From Lota lota (Eukaryota; Chordata; Actinopteri; Gadiformes; Lotidae), in the NCBI GenBank assembly GCA_026745465.1, contig JACYXH010000312.1, forward strand, positions 2,833,542 to 2,897,541: DNA of 64,000 nucleotides, in the 5' to 3' direction. Shown piece after piece: positions 23,874 through 36,418 of the stretch. The position numbers and the translations under genes are program-made. The notes under the pieces were generated by a model that worked only from the letters and a program-made list of their open reading frames with translations, had not been told where the DNA came from and did no database searches. Positions within the stretch are counted from its first letter, which is position 1, and the number at the start of each line of letters is the position of its first letter.

Positions 23874-23975
23874 GCGTTTACCCAGAAACCCCAAAATGAA
23901 ACTCTACCACCAATGACAACCAGCGGAAACAGTTGTGGTTTCTGCACACAGTCCAACCAGCAGTGCTTCCTATAG
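23874..23975 (+). other. Conserved exon-like module (copy 4)
   Basis: AG-preceded frame AFTQKPQNETLPPMTTSG with CGFC and terminal TAG (23973-23975). Confidence 0.45.
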
Positions 23976-24009
23976 ACAAACTGAGGATATAACACCATCA
24001 AAACATTAA

Positions 24010-24011
<2 letters not shown>

Positions 24012-24090
<79 letters not shown>
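24012..24090 (+). repeat. (CA)n microsatellite
   Basis: CA tract after module copy 4. Confidence 0.95.
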
Positions 24091-24092
<2 letters not shown>

Positions 24093-24689
24093 ATAAACAC
24101 AAAGACATGTGTATGCACACAAACAAATGAACAGGAACAGACAAATTGTTCAGTTCATACTCACATTAAATTGAACAGCATGGACGAGATGAGAAAGAGA
24201 TCAAACTAACCCTGGACAAAGGGTTTATGTGACAAAAGCCTTAATTTTTAAAATAATTTATTACACTAAGGATCCAAGGTTTACTGCAATGTGTCAGTTT
24301 TTGATCCACTACAATATTTATCCCAGGTTTTCACCTTGCCAAAACCAGGTTTGATTCCCTCTGCTGCCGCCAAATGCTAAGATTATGCCAAATGCAAACA
24401 CATGGTTTGCAAGATGGTTTGTATAAAATAATAATTTTAGTTAAAATTTAACAATATTTCTGCACTACTGGTGGTTTAGAAAAAAATTATACTAGAAAAC
24501 ATAAGGTTAAATTATTACCAAATAAAGATGTCATTAAAGATGAGAAACATTTAATAAAGTAGAAGGTCAAACTGCAATTTTGTGTGTACATTCATGACAA
24601 TGAAAATACGTTTAAATATGAACTTTAAACGTAATGAAACTCAGGTCATCTCGGCTCATGAGAATTTTTTTGATGTTCTGACAATCAAA
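24091..24689. other. 5' flank of gene D
   Basis: Non-coding, closely matching 36480-37060 (gene E) and more distantly 49480-50140 and 57530-58190. Confidence 0.5.
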
Positions 24690-24831
24690 CCTCGCCTGGT
24701 ACGCAGAGAGAAATAACCGCAACATTTTCCACAAACCCAGCCAATCACAAGTCATTTTTAATCTTTCCGCCTTCAGTCAAATGGGTGTGAAGATAGTATC
24801 AAATCACTTAACTCCTCAACGGATCATCATC
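24690..24831 (+). promoter_or_regulatory. Proximal promoter block of gene D
   Basis: CCAAT at 24741-24745, 91 bp before the ATG, with ACATTTTCCACA before it and CTTTCCGCC after it. Confidence 0.5.
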
Positions 24832-27461
24832 ATGAGCTGGATGCATGTCTTTCTCCCCGTTATCCTGGGTAAGATATTTAAGTTTAAATTTCTACTTCAA
24901 TTATACAAGAGTTGTATATGATGTCCTGTGTAGTGATTAATTGTTGTATGGTGTTTTAAAATCACATTTAAAATGCCTCAAATGTTCATGTATTTCGTCA
25001 TATGACTGATGATATGTCTGAATATGTTTTTAATTGAAGGTGCTGTTGTGTCCTGTCAGGACGTGCTCTCTAACCCAGTAGTGGAGATGACCGTGAGACC
25101 AGGAGAAAACGTTATTCTATACTGTGACTGTAAACTCTCCCACCTTGTAAATGTTGTTTGGTTCAGGAACTGTTCTCATGAAAATCAGCCAACACTTACT
25201 CTGAATTGGAAGGAAAGAGATCTTGGCATTTTTGATTATGGAGAGAAAGAAGACCATTTCTCGCATTTAAATATGATGTGGAACGAGTCTGCAAACTCAT
25301 ACAATTTACTGATTAAGAACATCACTGATTCTCATCTTGGTCTCTACTACTGTGGAACTGAAAAGCTGAATGGGACAAAAAGAGAAACTAATTATGTCTA
25401 CATATATGGTAATATAATCACAAGGATTTCATTCAGTAAGTGGGCTTTTTTTTGCGATCTAATTTATCATATTATATAAATAAAGAAAACAATTTTTAAT
25501 ATGACAATTAGTTAGGAATGCAATTTACTTGCATATGTAGGGATAATATGCAACTGTGCTTCATGTCAAGAAAACAATAATTACTTTCATGCAGTTTTAA
25601 TTTAATTTTAAAACTGTTTAAAGATGGGCATGATGTGCAAATTTAACACATTTGTGCCAATTTATAGATTTACTAATTCTACCATTACAATTACATTTAC
25701 AATTCTCACGAATATCCTGCACATTTGTAGAGGCTATAGAGCATATTGATTCATTAAATGTTTAATTAATTCATTGTTATTCTTCTATTATATACAAAAA
25801 TGACATTTAGTCATTCAAGACAACATTGAAAGAAATCAACCAGCCTCCTCCAGCAATAGCCTTAGGCCCTTTCCCACTAGGCGACTTACCCCCGATAATG
25901 AGTTTGCTGACGGGGAGAGGGGGGAGAGACCAGGGCTGAAGTCGGCTCTGATTGTCGTTTAGTGTGCGGGGTCTAGAGACACGCAGACATGCTGCCCCCA
26001 TAGAGTCAGGAGGGCAAAGATTTATTCCAACCGGTTTAATATTATCGGGCCTGACTGAGTAGAGGGGACTGAGACGGAAATCAGCCAATGGGAAGAAACA
26101 AATGACCAGATCCTCTTAATGGATGACGTGTTCCCGTGAGATTTGGTGAGTTTTCAGAGAAGGCGCAGATAATGGGACAGCAGTCTTCATGTGTGTACCC
26201 CCGCATGTTCCCTGTCGCCTAGTGTAGACCACCGACCCGTAGGCAAAGCAAGACTGATGGTCAAGACCAGTCATATAGTGTGTACTGCCTAAGTCATTCT
26301 CGTCTTTAATAGTCGCCTAGTGGGCAGGATTAATAAAAAGAGTTATATACTGAACAATGATCAAATAAACATAACTTCTATGAAGCAAGATTGTAAAAAG
26401 GTCCAAACTAGTGCCCTGTATTTGTACAAAAGAATGTGTATTTTCTTAAATCTCCCTAAAGATGACGCCTATGGTTCAGGTGCTGGAGACCCTGGTCCTG
26501 CTGCTCCAGCCTGTGGACAGTGCTGGATGCTGCTGGTCATCCTGTGTCCATCCTCTGCTCTCCTCCTCTCCCTCTTCTCATCCTTGGTAGTCTACCTCCG
26601 CTGCAGGAAAATAGGTAGCATATATATCTCTGTTAGCTGTCATCTTCTGTATCTTGAGAGAACTAATGCTACATATTTCTTTTTGTATAAGCATGTTTCC
26701 CTGTGCTGTTTTTCTGGCGTAATATTGACTGTTTGTGTTTCTTTAAGATGGAGACCTCAATGTTGCTCAGAAAACACCTAGCAGTAGAGATATACCATCA
26801 ATCAGGAACCAGGTAATGTATAGTTCATATACTTAAGTTAATTTGTGATGCAATGGTAGAGGACAGTATGGAGTACGTTAACATGTTATGGTGGAGCGCT
26901 GTACAAAGATGTTGAATGAAGGGTGAATGGCTGAATGAACATCAATGGACCCAATGTTCAGCGATAGTCAGGTGTTGTAAGACACGGGAAGAGAAGTACA
27001 TTCAGCAGAGCTTCATGTGGTTCTTTAAGAGTCAAGAGTAGCTGCTTCCTGTAGAGTCCCTTCATAAGGGTGTAACAATGGACACATACTTCAAAGGCAA
27101 TTTGGAGAAACCAGCCGGAGTAATCTGTGTGTGCACGCAGGTACGTGGGCAGACAGGCCATCCAATCGTATCATTCAGGCCGAAGGAAACGATTGGACGG
27201 GATTATTACAGGCAGTTTGGTGATGATGTTATGGATTAGCAAAGTGTAAAGCATGTTGATGATGTAGTGGTAAAGCAGAGTGCAAAGTCTGTTGATGACA
27301 GTAATATTAATAGTTATCTGTCTCTCTCTCAGGATGAAGATGGATTGTGTTACGCTGCACTGGATATTCCTCTACGTTCAGAGAGACCTAAAAAGAAGAG
27401 AGTCCAAACCTCAGAGTTCAGCACCTACTCAGCCATCAATAATAAGAGGATGGGACCATGA
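24832..27461 (+). CDS. Receptor gene D: single Ig-V (long type), type I tail with two ITIM-like motifs
   Basis: Exons: 24832-24868, 25040-25435, 26462-26614, 26748-26812, 27333-27461; 780 nt, 259 aa. Leader MSWMHVFLPVILG. The Ig exon is longer than in A to C: it has an extra CQDVLSN segment before strand A and an acidic insert (IFDYGEKEDHF). CDC, VWFRNC and DSHLGLYYC are kept. The last base of exon 2 is A where all other copies have G, so the junction codon becomes AAT and the donor reads TTCA|GTAAG. Exon 3 has a Gly/Pro-rich stalk with CGQCW and a membrane span ending YLRCRK. The tail has LCYAAL and STYSAI and ends MGP. Intron 2 holds a MITE. Confidence 0.8.
25873..26324. mobile_element. MITE in intron 2 of gene D
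   Basis: About 452 bp bounded by perfect 14-bp inverted ends CCCACTAGGCGACT / AGTCGCCTAGTGGG. It is present at the same place in D, E, F and G but absent from A, B and C. No coding capacity. Flanking duplication not resolved. Confidence 0.7.
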
Positions 27462-28692
27462 CCAAGTCTTTTTAATACAAATACAAGGGCTCTACTTCCT
27501 CAATCTGATCTTTATTCTGCCCAGATGAGGATGAAATAATTTCGCACTCCAGTCTTAAAATAATGCAAACATGTGAAGGTTAAGCGTTTCTATGATTTAT
27601 AAATATTTCACTCACATTGGCACACACATGTTCATGAAAATAAATTGACCCATATTTTAAATGATTGAAATAAAGTGTTGTAATCAATAAATGCCATTTA
27701 CTACTTAGTAGGATATCCTATTATCAGATGCTGTGTATGTTTTAAATACCATGTACTGTTTGCATATTGTTTGTCAATAGTATAAATTAGAGAACTGGTT
27801 TTTGGCTATTTTTACTCTGCATTATTAGATATTGTTTGTTGTACATTAGTAACTATATAGCTATATTGAATTATAGTAACCTCCTTGTCTCTGTGTATCA
27901 GGTTAAGAAACCTTGATCTGGCTATACGACTTTTTTTTCTGTAATGTCTTCTTAGCAAATTACAACGAAACTCAGAGAAGGATGTTGACCGTTCATTTTT
28001 TACAACTTCAGGGCTACTCCTTGTCTTACATGTTGGACGGTGGTGACACCTTAAATATCCCAAGAACACGTCATTACAACCAAAATACTTTACTAAACTG
28101 TGTTCTCTACCACATGGAGACCACGGATGCACTGACTTCATCTCTGTGTTGACCGCCTCAATGTCAGGGCCTCGGTGTGAAAGAGGTTCCTCCCGTGCAG
28201 ACAGAGTTAAACTCTTCTTCTTTTTTTGGGTGCATGTGTGTGTGATGAGAGCCTTCGATAAGACATGTTGGTGTGTAAGCTGTATCTTCCAGGACCCGCT
28301 GACACCCAATGTCAACAGTATAAAAGTGTTTTATTTGCTGGACGTCAGTTTTTACATTCATGTTGTATCTTGAGTTTCCAATGATGAACATAGTATGTGA
28401 ACCAAGAGATGCCTTTCTTTATGTTCATGAAACCCTCAAATAAAAAATGGCTGTTGAAAACCATTCTGTTTAGGTAAGACGAAGAGTTGGTGAACATTTC
28501 AGTGTGATTTTACAGAGCGATCTATTTCTATCGGCTGCACAACCTTAACCTAACCTTCCTTAACCTTAGGAAATGTATCGTGCAAACTCTGAGTCCAAGA
28601 GCACAGTGTCTGCTGATACGTGATCACACGACCTGCTACACGACTGCAGCAAGTGTTAAGACCACCAGTGGTTTGTGTTTTTCAGCTACAGG
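27462..28692 (+). other. 3' flank of gene D
   Basis: Closely matches 60962-62179 after gene G. AATAAA-containing stretches at about 27640-27690 may serve polyadenylation. The minus-strand open frame at 27812-28315 is also found after G but has no recognisable domain and is treated as non-coding. Confidence 0.5.
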
Positions 28693-28800
28693 ATGTTAGC
28701 ATGGTTTTCCTGTGTACTTCTCCTCAGTTTACTGTCAGCATACTCCATTTTCCATTTGTTACGATGTGCACAGTGTTTGGTGGTATGAAAAGAGAAGTTT
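28693..28800 (+). pseudogene. Orphan leader-like exon (copy 4)
   Basis: MLAWFSCVLLLSLLSAYS, a good signal-peptide-like sequence after TTTTTCAGCTACAGG. No Ig exon was found before the DIRS-like fragment. Confidence 0.5.
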
Positions 28801-29243
28801 CATTTGTCCATCTTTTTCAAAACATAATATTAGTTTTCTGTATTTACTAAAACAACATACTTAAATTAATTAATAAATTGATGAATTGCATCATATTGTG
28901 GTGAATCTTTTTGATTAGAGAAAAATGCTATCCTTGCAGTTATCTGCCTAGCAACTCTAAAAGCTTGACATTTTATTTGCATTTTTTTAAAACAGCTTGA
29001 CAGCATTCAAATAACTTGATAATGTTTAACATTTGTTTCATTTTATTTGTAATGTATCTCTTGAGAGTGTTTTGGCAACAAGTAGGGCAAAGGTTTTCTG
29101 TGGGCAGTGTTGAAAATGAATTGAACAGGGTTACTCTGGGGAAGTTAAATTCTCTGTGCAACACATTGCACACACCTGAGAGCAGCCAATCCGAGTGCTC
29201 TGCAGTGCGTGATGCCCCCGCCCTTTTTTGGGTGAAAGCGACC
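28801..29243. other. Duplicated non-coding DNA
   Basis: Matches 62290-62734 downstream of gene G. No gene supported. Confidence 0.45.
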
Positions 29244-29927
29244 CTCTTATTTGACTGGCGGTCAATTCAAATTTTGAGGTCTTTGCCAAGTGAATATCAT
29301 AAAATAAAAATACCGTTTTGCTTTTTGGCTATGAGGAGCCCAAAGCCTATGGTTAGTTAGTCAAACAATTATGTTATGTAGTTGCCAATCAACGATCTGC
29401 ATTATATTACATATACAAAAAAAGGGGTTGATGAGTGACCTTTCAGTCTGCCTCCATCAAAATGGATGACCAACCCTACCCCTATGGAGGGGTTGTTCCC
29501 GTGGCGTCCATCAAGGGCATCGCCATGCCGCTGCCGCCGTCTGCCCTGAATGACATGCCTGTCCAGCTTGAACTGACCATGGTGGTCTTCACAGAGACAA
29601 GTGGCAGTTACATCCCACCATTGTCAGACTGGTCTGGTACAGGTTTGGGACGGCTCAAGTGGACCTGTTAGCGTCCAGAGAGAACACCCACTGCATGATG
29701 TGGTTCTCTCAGCCTGCAGGATCTTCCACCGTTGGGGGTACACGCCATGGCCGCGGGCTCTCTTGTATGCGCATCAGCTGGATCCCCCTCTTCTAGAGCG
29801 TATCAGACAGGAGGAGCCGTCGCTCATTCTGGAACCCCGGAGTGTCGTTCTTGTGGTTCCCAGAGTTAGCTGTGCTCTGGTGCACGGTGACTTGGCCGGT
29901 GCTGGTCAGACTGGATGAGCTTTCACA
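29244..29927 (+). mobile_element. DIRS-like retrotransposon fragment (copy 1)
   Basis: At about 29660-29720 one frame reads VDLLASRENTHCMMWFS, which resembles the RNase H region of fish DIRS/Ngaro elements, followed by frame changes. At 29927 it stops abruptly against inverted receptor intron DNA. The copy at 62735 lacks about 510 bp of the left part but continues further right. Family call from motif memory. Confidence 0.5.
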
Positions 29928-30146
29928 ATGTCGACCCATCTTGAAAACATTTTGACTTGATTTTCTTGATTAAATAAAATCCTATTATTTTCCCCAATTT
30001 GCTTCAAGAATGTGAATTAAACAAATTATAGCACAGATGCATGTTGACCCAACATATCATTTTTTTTAGTAATTTCAATAATAAAAATCATTAATGAAAC
30101 ATTTTCTTTACTTACAAGTTCACATTGCGGCACAAAGTCAATTTAC

Positions 30147-30770
30147 CAAATGAAATCCTTGTGGATAAATGTCCATATTTGTGGCTCACTTTTGAACAAT
30201 CCTGTCTCCATCTATTACATCCCTTTTTTCAGTTCCACAGTAGTAGAGACCGAGGTGAGCATCAGTGATGTTCGTAATCAGTAAAGTGTATGATTTTGAA
30301 AAGTTTTTCCACATCACGTTTAGATTATGATTAGATAAGATTATGAATTGGTCTTTATTCTCTCAAAAATAATATATGTCAGAATAAGTGTGGTCTGATT
30401 TTCATGAGAACAGTTCCTGTACCAAACAATACTTTCACCAGATGAGGGTTGACAGTCACAGTGTAGAGTAACGTTATCTCCTGGTCTCACAGTTAGCTCC
30501 ACTACTGTGTTAAAGGACACAACAGCACCTTGAATTAAAAATATAAAATAAGAGTCAGAATGAAGAAATACACAGCAACATGGAGCTATATATGCAGGCT
30601 GTATAGATGTGATGTAAAACACCATTTACTAATCAATCATTAACATTTGTCGTTGAACAAGACAATAGGCCTAATGTGCAACATAAAAAATTCATGTATT
30701 GTTGAAGTAGGAATAAAAACATTAATATTTTACCCCAGTCGATGGGTAGAAAGACATACATCCAGCACAT
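30147..30770 (-). pseudogene. Receptor pseudogene H (leader and Ig exon only)
   Basis: Minus strand: leader exon 30770-30734 (MCWMYVFLPIDWG), Ig exon 30528-30147. The Ig exon begins like gene A (AVVSFNTVVELTVRPG, CDC, VWYRNC) but has stops near 30341 in a repeat-like AATCATAATCT stretch. Its length (382 nt) does not fit the frame of the family. Intron 2 continues to 29928 and is cut there; exons 3 to 5 are missing. The leader substitutes Cys for Arg at position 2 and Asp in the hydrophobic core. Clearly non-functional. Confidence 0.8.
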
Positions 30771-30912
30771 GATGATCTGTTGAGGAGTAAAGACATTTCA
30801 CACTTTTCTGACGCACATTTGACCGACAGGTGGAGAGATGAAAAACAACTTGTGATTGGCTGGCCTTGTGGAAAATGTTGAGGTTATTTCTCTTTGCATA
30901 CCAGGCAATGTT
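30771..30912 (-). promoter_or_regulatory. Promoter block remnant of pseudogene H
   Basis: ATTGG (CCAAT on the minus strand) at 30855-30859, 89 bp before the ATG, as in A, B and C. Confidence 0.45.
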
Positions 30913-31305
30913 TGATTGTTTGTTCGGTCTTTATTTAAATTGTTTTTCCAGCATCAGGTCTTTCCAAACCACCAATAATACAGAAATATTCTTTAAGAAT
31001 TAACTCAATATTATTCAATTTAATCTTTAATCCAAACAATACCCTCTTGCATATGTTCTTAGCATGGGCAGCCCCAGAGGGAATTAAACTCCTACCCTAT
31101 GTCAGTTTGGCAAGTTGTGAATTGTCCCCATTGCAGTAATCCCTGGATCCTTAGTGTCATTAAATTATTGAAAAGAAGGCTATTGTAATTTCATAGAAAC
31201 CTTTTTTTCAGTTGTATCTCTTTCTCATTTCTCCCATCCTGTTCAATATAGTGCATGCATGGACTTTACATTTTGTCTGTTGTTGTTCATGGGGTTATGT
31301 ACATA
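30913..31305 (-). other. Inverted 5' flank of pseudogene H
   Basis: Reverse complement of the flanks upstream of B and C (landmarks near 31080 and 31140, and GTGCATGCATGGACTTTACA). Confidence 0.5.
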
Positions 31306-33020
31306 GTGTTAGATCCGTCACTATGTGAAGCTTGTTGTCCTGTAACGGTTGTGAACAAGCCGGTGAGGAGATTCGCCCAGCCCCTAACTACTCTATACCA
31401 GACACCTACACCGCTTGCTCCGGCGCCCTACCCCTGGGCATAACCCTGGCCAGGACCGTGGCCGTCTGTGTAGTAGCTCTCCTCTGGGACCTGTGCACTT
31501 GGAAGTTTGCTGGGATTGTTTAAGAGTTTGGAAAAATAACTCTAGGGATATGTTTCTTGAATGAGGACTAAGTAACCTCTTAGAATCACGATGCTTGTTC
31601 CATCTCTACCGTTGTCCGAAAGAAGAGGGCGTTGTCCGATGAAAAATGGTTAAAATGATTTTATTAGTTGATAAGCTTGCAGATTACAGGGGGGAACCTT
31701 GCAGAAAGCAAAAAATACCCTCAATAAAAAGTAAAAGGGAAAAAATAGACTAATAAAAATGATACTTTCTATAAGTAATTTAAAGAAAAGGTTAAAACAA
31801 CGATCACACATGTTGCTTACTTGAGATGAGGAGCCGTATTAGTTGCAGGGGTGAAAAGGGAAAAAATCCCTTTTTGGAACATGGCCGAAAAAGTTATATT
31901 CGTTTTTTCTGTCCGTAATTCGTCGGTGGGCCCGCAGCTGTAAGCCTTCATAGCTTCTTAGGGCTAAGGGAGGAATCCTCTCTTCGGAGGGTGGGCGGTC
32001 AAGGCTAGCTTCTGGTAAAAATGCGCGGCTGATATAAGTTTTGAGAAGAAACTCTCTTCTCCTATTTTCTGAAATCTTTTTAAGTCTTTTTAGTATTTCT
32101 TCTTCTCCGGACTTTAGGTGGCCGTCCGGCATGGCCGTCCGGCACGGAGCCGCCGTGGCTCGGAGTCCTTTTTATTCCTATCCCGGTCAGGCTGTTTTAT
32201 AGAGCGTATGGCTTTGCCCATTTTACGCCCTTCTATTGGAGCAGATATGGTTTTGCCCTTTTATGGATTTATTCGTTGTGCTGTCGTAACTTAGTTATGC
32301 TGACCTCACCTATGCTATCCTCCATTTTGTCCTTACACGAACCGCAGCTGGTGTTTTTCTGCTGATGTCAGCTAATCTACTCGTTATTTTGGTGATCTTA
32401 TCAGTACTCATCAAACCCTCACAGGCAAGGCCAACTTTCCCAAGTAAACCAATTAAGTTATGTTCCAAACAATAACAACACCCCACGTATGCCACAATAC
32501 ATAAAACAGTAATTATCCTCAGAGACCCGTAAGTCACACCAGACCTGAATGGTGAGCCCATGTACCCTTAGTTAACAGTGTTATACTATCTCTAGACATA
32601 GAATAGTTTGCACATGCCAACCGGGCTTACTAACATTGGATGCAGTACATGTACTTCTCGTATCATAAAGTGTTTCTTCATTTTATAAGATACTCCCGAG
32701 TGCTTCAGCATTGTAGCTAGTGCATTACTTATAGTATGTATGGTTACGCAGTATGACATACAGATGGGTATACAGTAAAACATACAGTGTTCATTGGTTA
32801 TTGGTTATAGCTTCCCATAGGGTTGCACAGTGTTATAGTAAAACATACATGGATGCATGACCAGTGTATTACTTTTAAGCGCGCCTATAGTTATGATAAA
32901 ACAATGCTTAGGTTTATATAGAATGTGATTAATAAAGAGTAACATCCCTTACGCCCCATACCTTCTAATATATCTGGACACCGATGAATCAACATTACTT
33001 GACAATATGTACACGCATGT
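31306..33020. other. About 1.7 kb insertion not found elsewhere in the window
   Basis: Lies between flank DNA and a TG-rich remnant of the (CA)n tract. A purine-rich and polypyrimidine stretch at about 31600-32160 and a promoter-like region follow, suggesting LTR origin, but I could not define terminal repeats or a coding domain. Short open frames are not supported. Confidence 0.35.
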
Positions 33021-33127
33021 ACAAGTATACATGCTTTTTTGTATGGATGTGTGTGGTTGCGTGTGTGTGTGTGTGAATGTTTGGGTGGTGTGATTGTGTC
33101 AGCCTCTGTTTATAAGTAGCATTGCAG

Positions 33128-33240
33128 TGTTAGACTGTGTGCAGAAACCACAACTGTTTTAAGAGGCGTGTGTAATAAGTGTTGATGTATTGGTGGTAGA
33201 GTTTCATTTTGGGGATTCTGTGTAAACACCTGTAGAAGCA
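33128..33240 (-). other. Diverged exon-like module, inverted
   Basis: Reverse complement of the 8340-8460 copy, again fused to a truncated transmembrane exon. Confidence 0.45.
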
Positions 33241-33270
33241 GGCAACTACAAACAACACAACCTCTGTTGT

Positions 33271-33352
33271 GCAGAGGATGGACACAGGGTGACCAGCAGC
33301 ATCCAGCACTGTCCACAGTCTGGAGCAGCAGGACCAGGGACCAGGACCACCT
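33271..33352 (-). pseudogene. Truncated transmembrane exon fragment, inverted
   Basis: Reverse counterpart of 8222-8302. Homology ends at the same point (after CCATCCTCTGC on the minus strand). Confidence 0.7.
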
Positions 33353-33644
33353 GCAGAATAGACGACATCAAGCCGGATATTTAAGGAAATAAATAAATAT
33401 ATATATATGTTCATGTTTGCATATATTCTTAGTACTTGGCGCCCCAGAGTGAATTAAACCCCTACTCTATATCAGTTTTGGTGCAAACCTGGAATAAACA
33501 TTGTCCTGGCTCACCAACTGGCCGACACATTGCTGTTAACCCTGGAACCTTAGTGTATTACAATTATTGACTTTTGTTTGTGTATATGTGTGTGTTTGTG
33601 TGTATTTTTGTGAATGTTTTGATGGTGTTATAGCCTCAGCCTGT

Positions 33645-33751
33645 CTATAAGCAGCATTGCTGGTTCGACTGAGTGCAGATACCACAACTTTTTCCGCTGT
33701 CATTGGTGGTAGAGTTTCATTTTGGGGTTTCTGGGTAAACGCCTGTAGAAG
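33645..33751 (-). other. Conserved exon-like module, inverted copy
   Basis: Minus-strand match to the module with acceptor-like CTTCTACAG at about 33752 and terminal TAG at 33647-33645. Confidence 0.45.
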
Positions 33752-35542
33752 CAGGAAACAACAACCAACACAACCTCTGTGCTTCTTGTCTGATAGTCTA
33801 TCTTATCACAACTTCAAAGCATAAGAAGATACAGACAACCATCCCAGAACAAGCTTCTGGTTTTTCTTCTCTGTTGGCCATAAAGCCGTTCTTAACCAAT
33901 CAGCTTCTGATCAAAGATAATAGATAAATATATACATTGATTGAGCAGGAGTACATTTTAACTTTAAAAGATATATGACTTTTCAATATGCTAGTTTGTG
34001 AGAGTTATTACAGTCTGGGATAAGTCATTGTGGTTTTCATACAGAACGTGTGTTGGAACAGAGCCATACGTAAGTCTTGTCAATTGAGATCATTTTTTAT
34101 ATGATTTAATTTTGAGGCATTATTGTCATTAGTGTTGGTATTAGTAGTAATAGTAGTAGTATTAGAAGTATAGTCATTTATATTATTTCAAAGAGTAAAT
34201 CATATACGTTGTTTTGTCTGTGAATGACCATTTCAAGTCGTTTCAAAACCTGCCCTGTGACGCAGAGACATCACAAGTGGGAGTGTCCACTAAATGTATA
34301 TTGTGTAGATCAGTCCATCCAGCAAACATCCTGACCTCTAGTGGTAAGATACAGTGATACAACAGCCTCACAGAAATAACCAGGGCCTGATGCTGTGTGA
34401 GGCTTGCATAATCCTTGTGTTCCTTTATACGTATAGAAATTCATACATTTCATTCAAGTATTCAGTGAAAATGTAAAAAACAAAAATGAATTTTTGCTTT
34501 TTCCACCTGCAACACAATTAAATACGTACAGTATGGTTATTTTTATTAGTTTTTTATTCCAATGAGAATTAGTCACATGACTTAATATTGTTAGCTGCTA
34601 GTAGTTGTGTTTGGAAAAAAATGGAACAACATTGAAGCTCAGGTCTGCTATCAAAAAATGTACATAAAGCATTACTGCCCCCAAAGATGATAGCAGGCAT
34701 TTGTCACTTTCCTGTCGTCAGAACATCCACGCCCCCTTGTGGGTGAAAAGAAGCGCTGAAATAAGGGCCAGCGCTATAATGTAAAAACTAGAGGGACCAT
34801 GCCTTAAAGCTGCCTCATATTTTGCATGTTTTCTTTACGTCCCTAAAGAGTGAAGGACAGTAAAATAAGAGATCTGTGGCTTCAGACCATCAGCAGGGGG
34901 GGTTAGGGTAATGATACCTCCGGCCATTGGGGGTAGTTCATCCATTTTGATGGAGGCAGACAGAAAGGACATTCATCAACACTTATTTCTTTATTATTTT
35001 CTATACAAGGAAAAATTAATTACATCCTTTGTCCTTTCCTATCCACTTTTCCTTGACCTTGATGGAAAATGGCACGAGGTCAGGGCGGATGTTATGGACG
35101 TGAATCTGTCGTGGTGAAACTACAATGTTCTGAACATGGACTACCTTAAGCCCATCTTATATACTTTGCCCTGTGCGTTCTAACTGTGTTGTGTTTCATG
35201 CAGGCTGTATAAACGTGGACAACCTGGTGTAAAATACAACTTCGTTACCAAGGTTGGATTGAAATAATAAAATGAACCCTCGCCTGTCTGACTCCTGACT
35301 GTGGCCTTCCCATAACCCACCTGCCGCTGAACCCTTTCCGACTAACATCCTATTGGCCCGTCCTCCTTGTTGTTGCCTGGCCTGCCATTATTTATTCTTT
35401 GTTGACCTCACTAAACCCCTTAGTTATTTGCACTCTGCGTCCATGTTCTCTGTCTGGAGCATTTCGATCCAATCGCTCCTTGAACTTTAACACCACCACA
35501 CTCTGTGCACCTCTCAACAAATGGGAAATGGAGTCAACATGC
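33752..35542. other. Inverted intergenic receptor-unit DNA
   Basis: Reverse match to 13440-13900 and 22700-23700, including an imperfect hairpin copy at about 34300 and the interspersed insertion (about 35020-35510). A stretch at about 34400-34980 has no clear match. No gene. Confidence 0.4.
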
Positions 35543-35587
35543 TTACAGTAAACTGACGAGAAGTACACAGGAAAACCACAATGGCAT
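35543..35587 (-). pseudogene. Orphan leader-like exon (copy 5, inverted)
   Basis: MPLWFSCVLLVSLL followed by TAA, the same as copy 2 at 12744. Confidence 0.5.
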
Positions 35588-36280
35588 CCTGTAGCTGAAA
35601 AACACAAACCACTGGTGGTCTTAACACTTGCTGCAGTCCGTAAAAACATGTCATGTGATCACGTATCAGCATACACTGTGCTCTTGGCCTCAGAGTTTGC
35701 ACCTCACACTTAATGAGCTAAGGTTGTGCAACCAATAGAAAACGACCGCTCTGTAAAATCACACTGAAATGTTCACCAACTCTTCGTAAGACCCAAACAG
35801 AACGTTTTCCAATGGAAAATAGTGATTTAGGGATTTAGTCTTTCATGAACATAAAGACAGGCGCCTCTTGGTTCACATATTATCTTCATCATTGAAAACT
35901 AAAGATATAACATGAACGGAAAAAGTGTTAATTTCTAGGTTGTCCGGCAAAAGAACAGTTTCATACCAAGCATCGTGGGTCAGCAGGTCCTTACACACCA
36001 ACATGTCTTATCAAAGGCTCTCAAGCATACACACACACACACAAAGAAGAGGAGTTTAACTCAGTCTGCATGGGAGGAGCCCCTCATACACACATAGAGG
36101 CCCATGACATTATGGCGGTCCACACAGAGATGATGTCATCATCTCATCATCTCTTAGCAGTTCTCTGTACATCCATGGTCTCCATATTTTATCACAATAT
36201 GTGATCACAATATGTGATAAGATAGACTATAAGACAGAAAGAACATAGCTTGTGTTGTTTGTTGTTGCCTGCTTCTACAG
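35588..36280. other. Inverted 3' block and inversion junction
   Basis: 35760-36192 is the reverse complement of about 63590-64000. From 36193 the + orientation resumes with the module lead-in of gene E. Confidence 0.55.
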
Positions 36281-36382
36281 GCGTTTACCCAGAAACTCCA
36301 AAATGAAACTCTACCACCAATGACAACCAGCGGAAACAGTTGTGGTTTCTGCACACAGTCCAACCAGCAGTGCTTCCTATAG
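36281..36382 (+). other. Conserved exon-like module (copy 6)
   Basis: Frame AFTQKLQNETLPPMTTSG with CGFC and terminal TAG (36380-36382), after CTTCTACAG. Confidence 0.45.
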
Positions 36383-36416
36383 ACAAACTGAGGCTATAAC
36401 ACCATCAAAACATTAA

Positions 36417-36418
<2 letters not shown>

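Larger units (their letters stand above)
29928..36192 (-). other. Inverted receptor unit of about 6.3 kb
   Basis: Everything here that has a counterpart elsewhere is in reverse orientation: intron 2, Ig exon and leader of H, flank, module copies, hairpin region, the interspersed insertion, the orphan leader exon and the 3' block. The left junction cuts a DIRS-like fragment that continues normally in the G unit (after GAGCTTTCACA). The right junction is at CATGGTCTCCAT next to the (ATCACAATATGTG)2 region. Confidence 0.65.

Noticed and set aside
27812-28315. 167-codon minus frame after gene D, also found after gene G (61314-61820)
   Set aside because: Conservation is explained by recent duplication of the flank. 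Composition is low-complexity (Lys/Ser/Arg-rich) and no domain or plausible gene context is visible.
29435-29671. 78-codon frame starting MDDQPYPYGG
   Set aside because: Looks coding-like, but it lies in the DIRS-like fragment, is not kept in the second copy and has no known domain.
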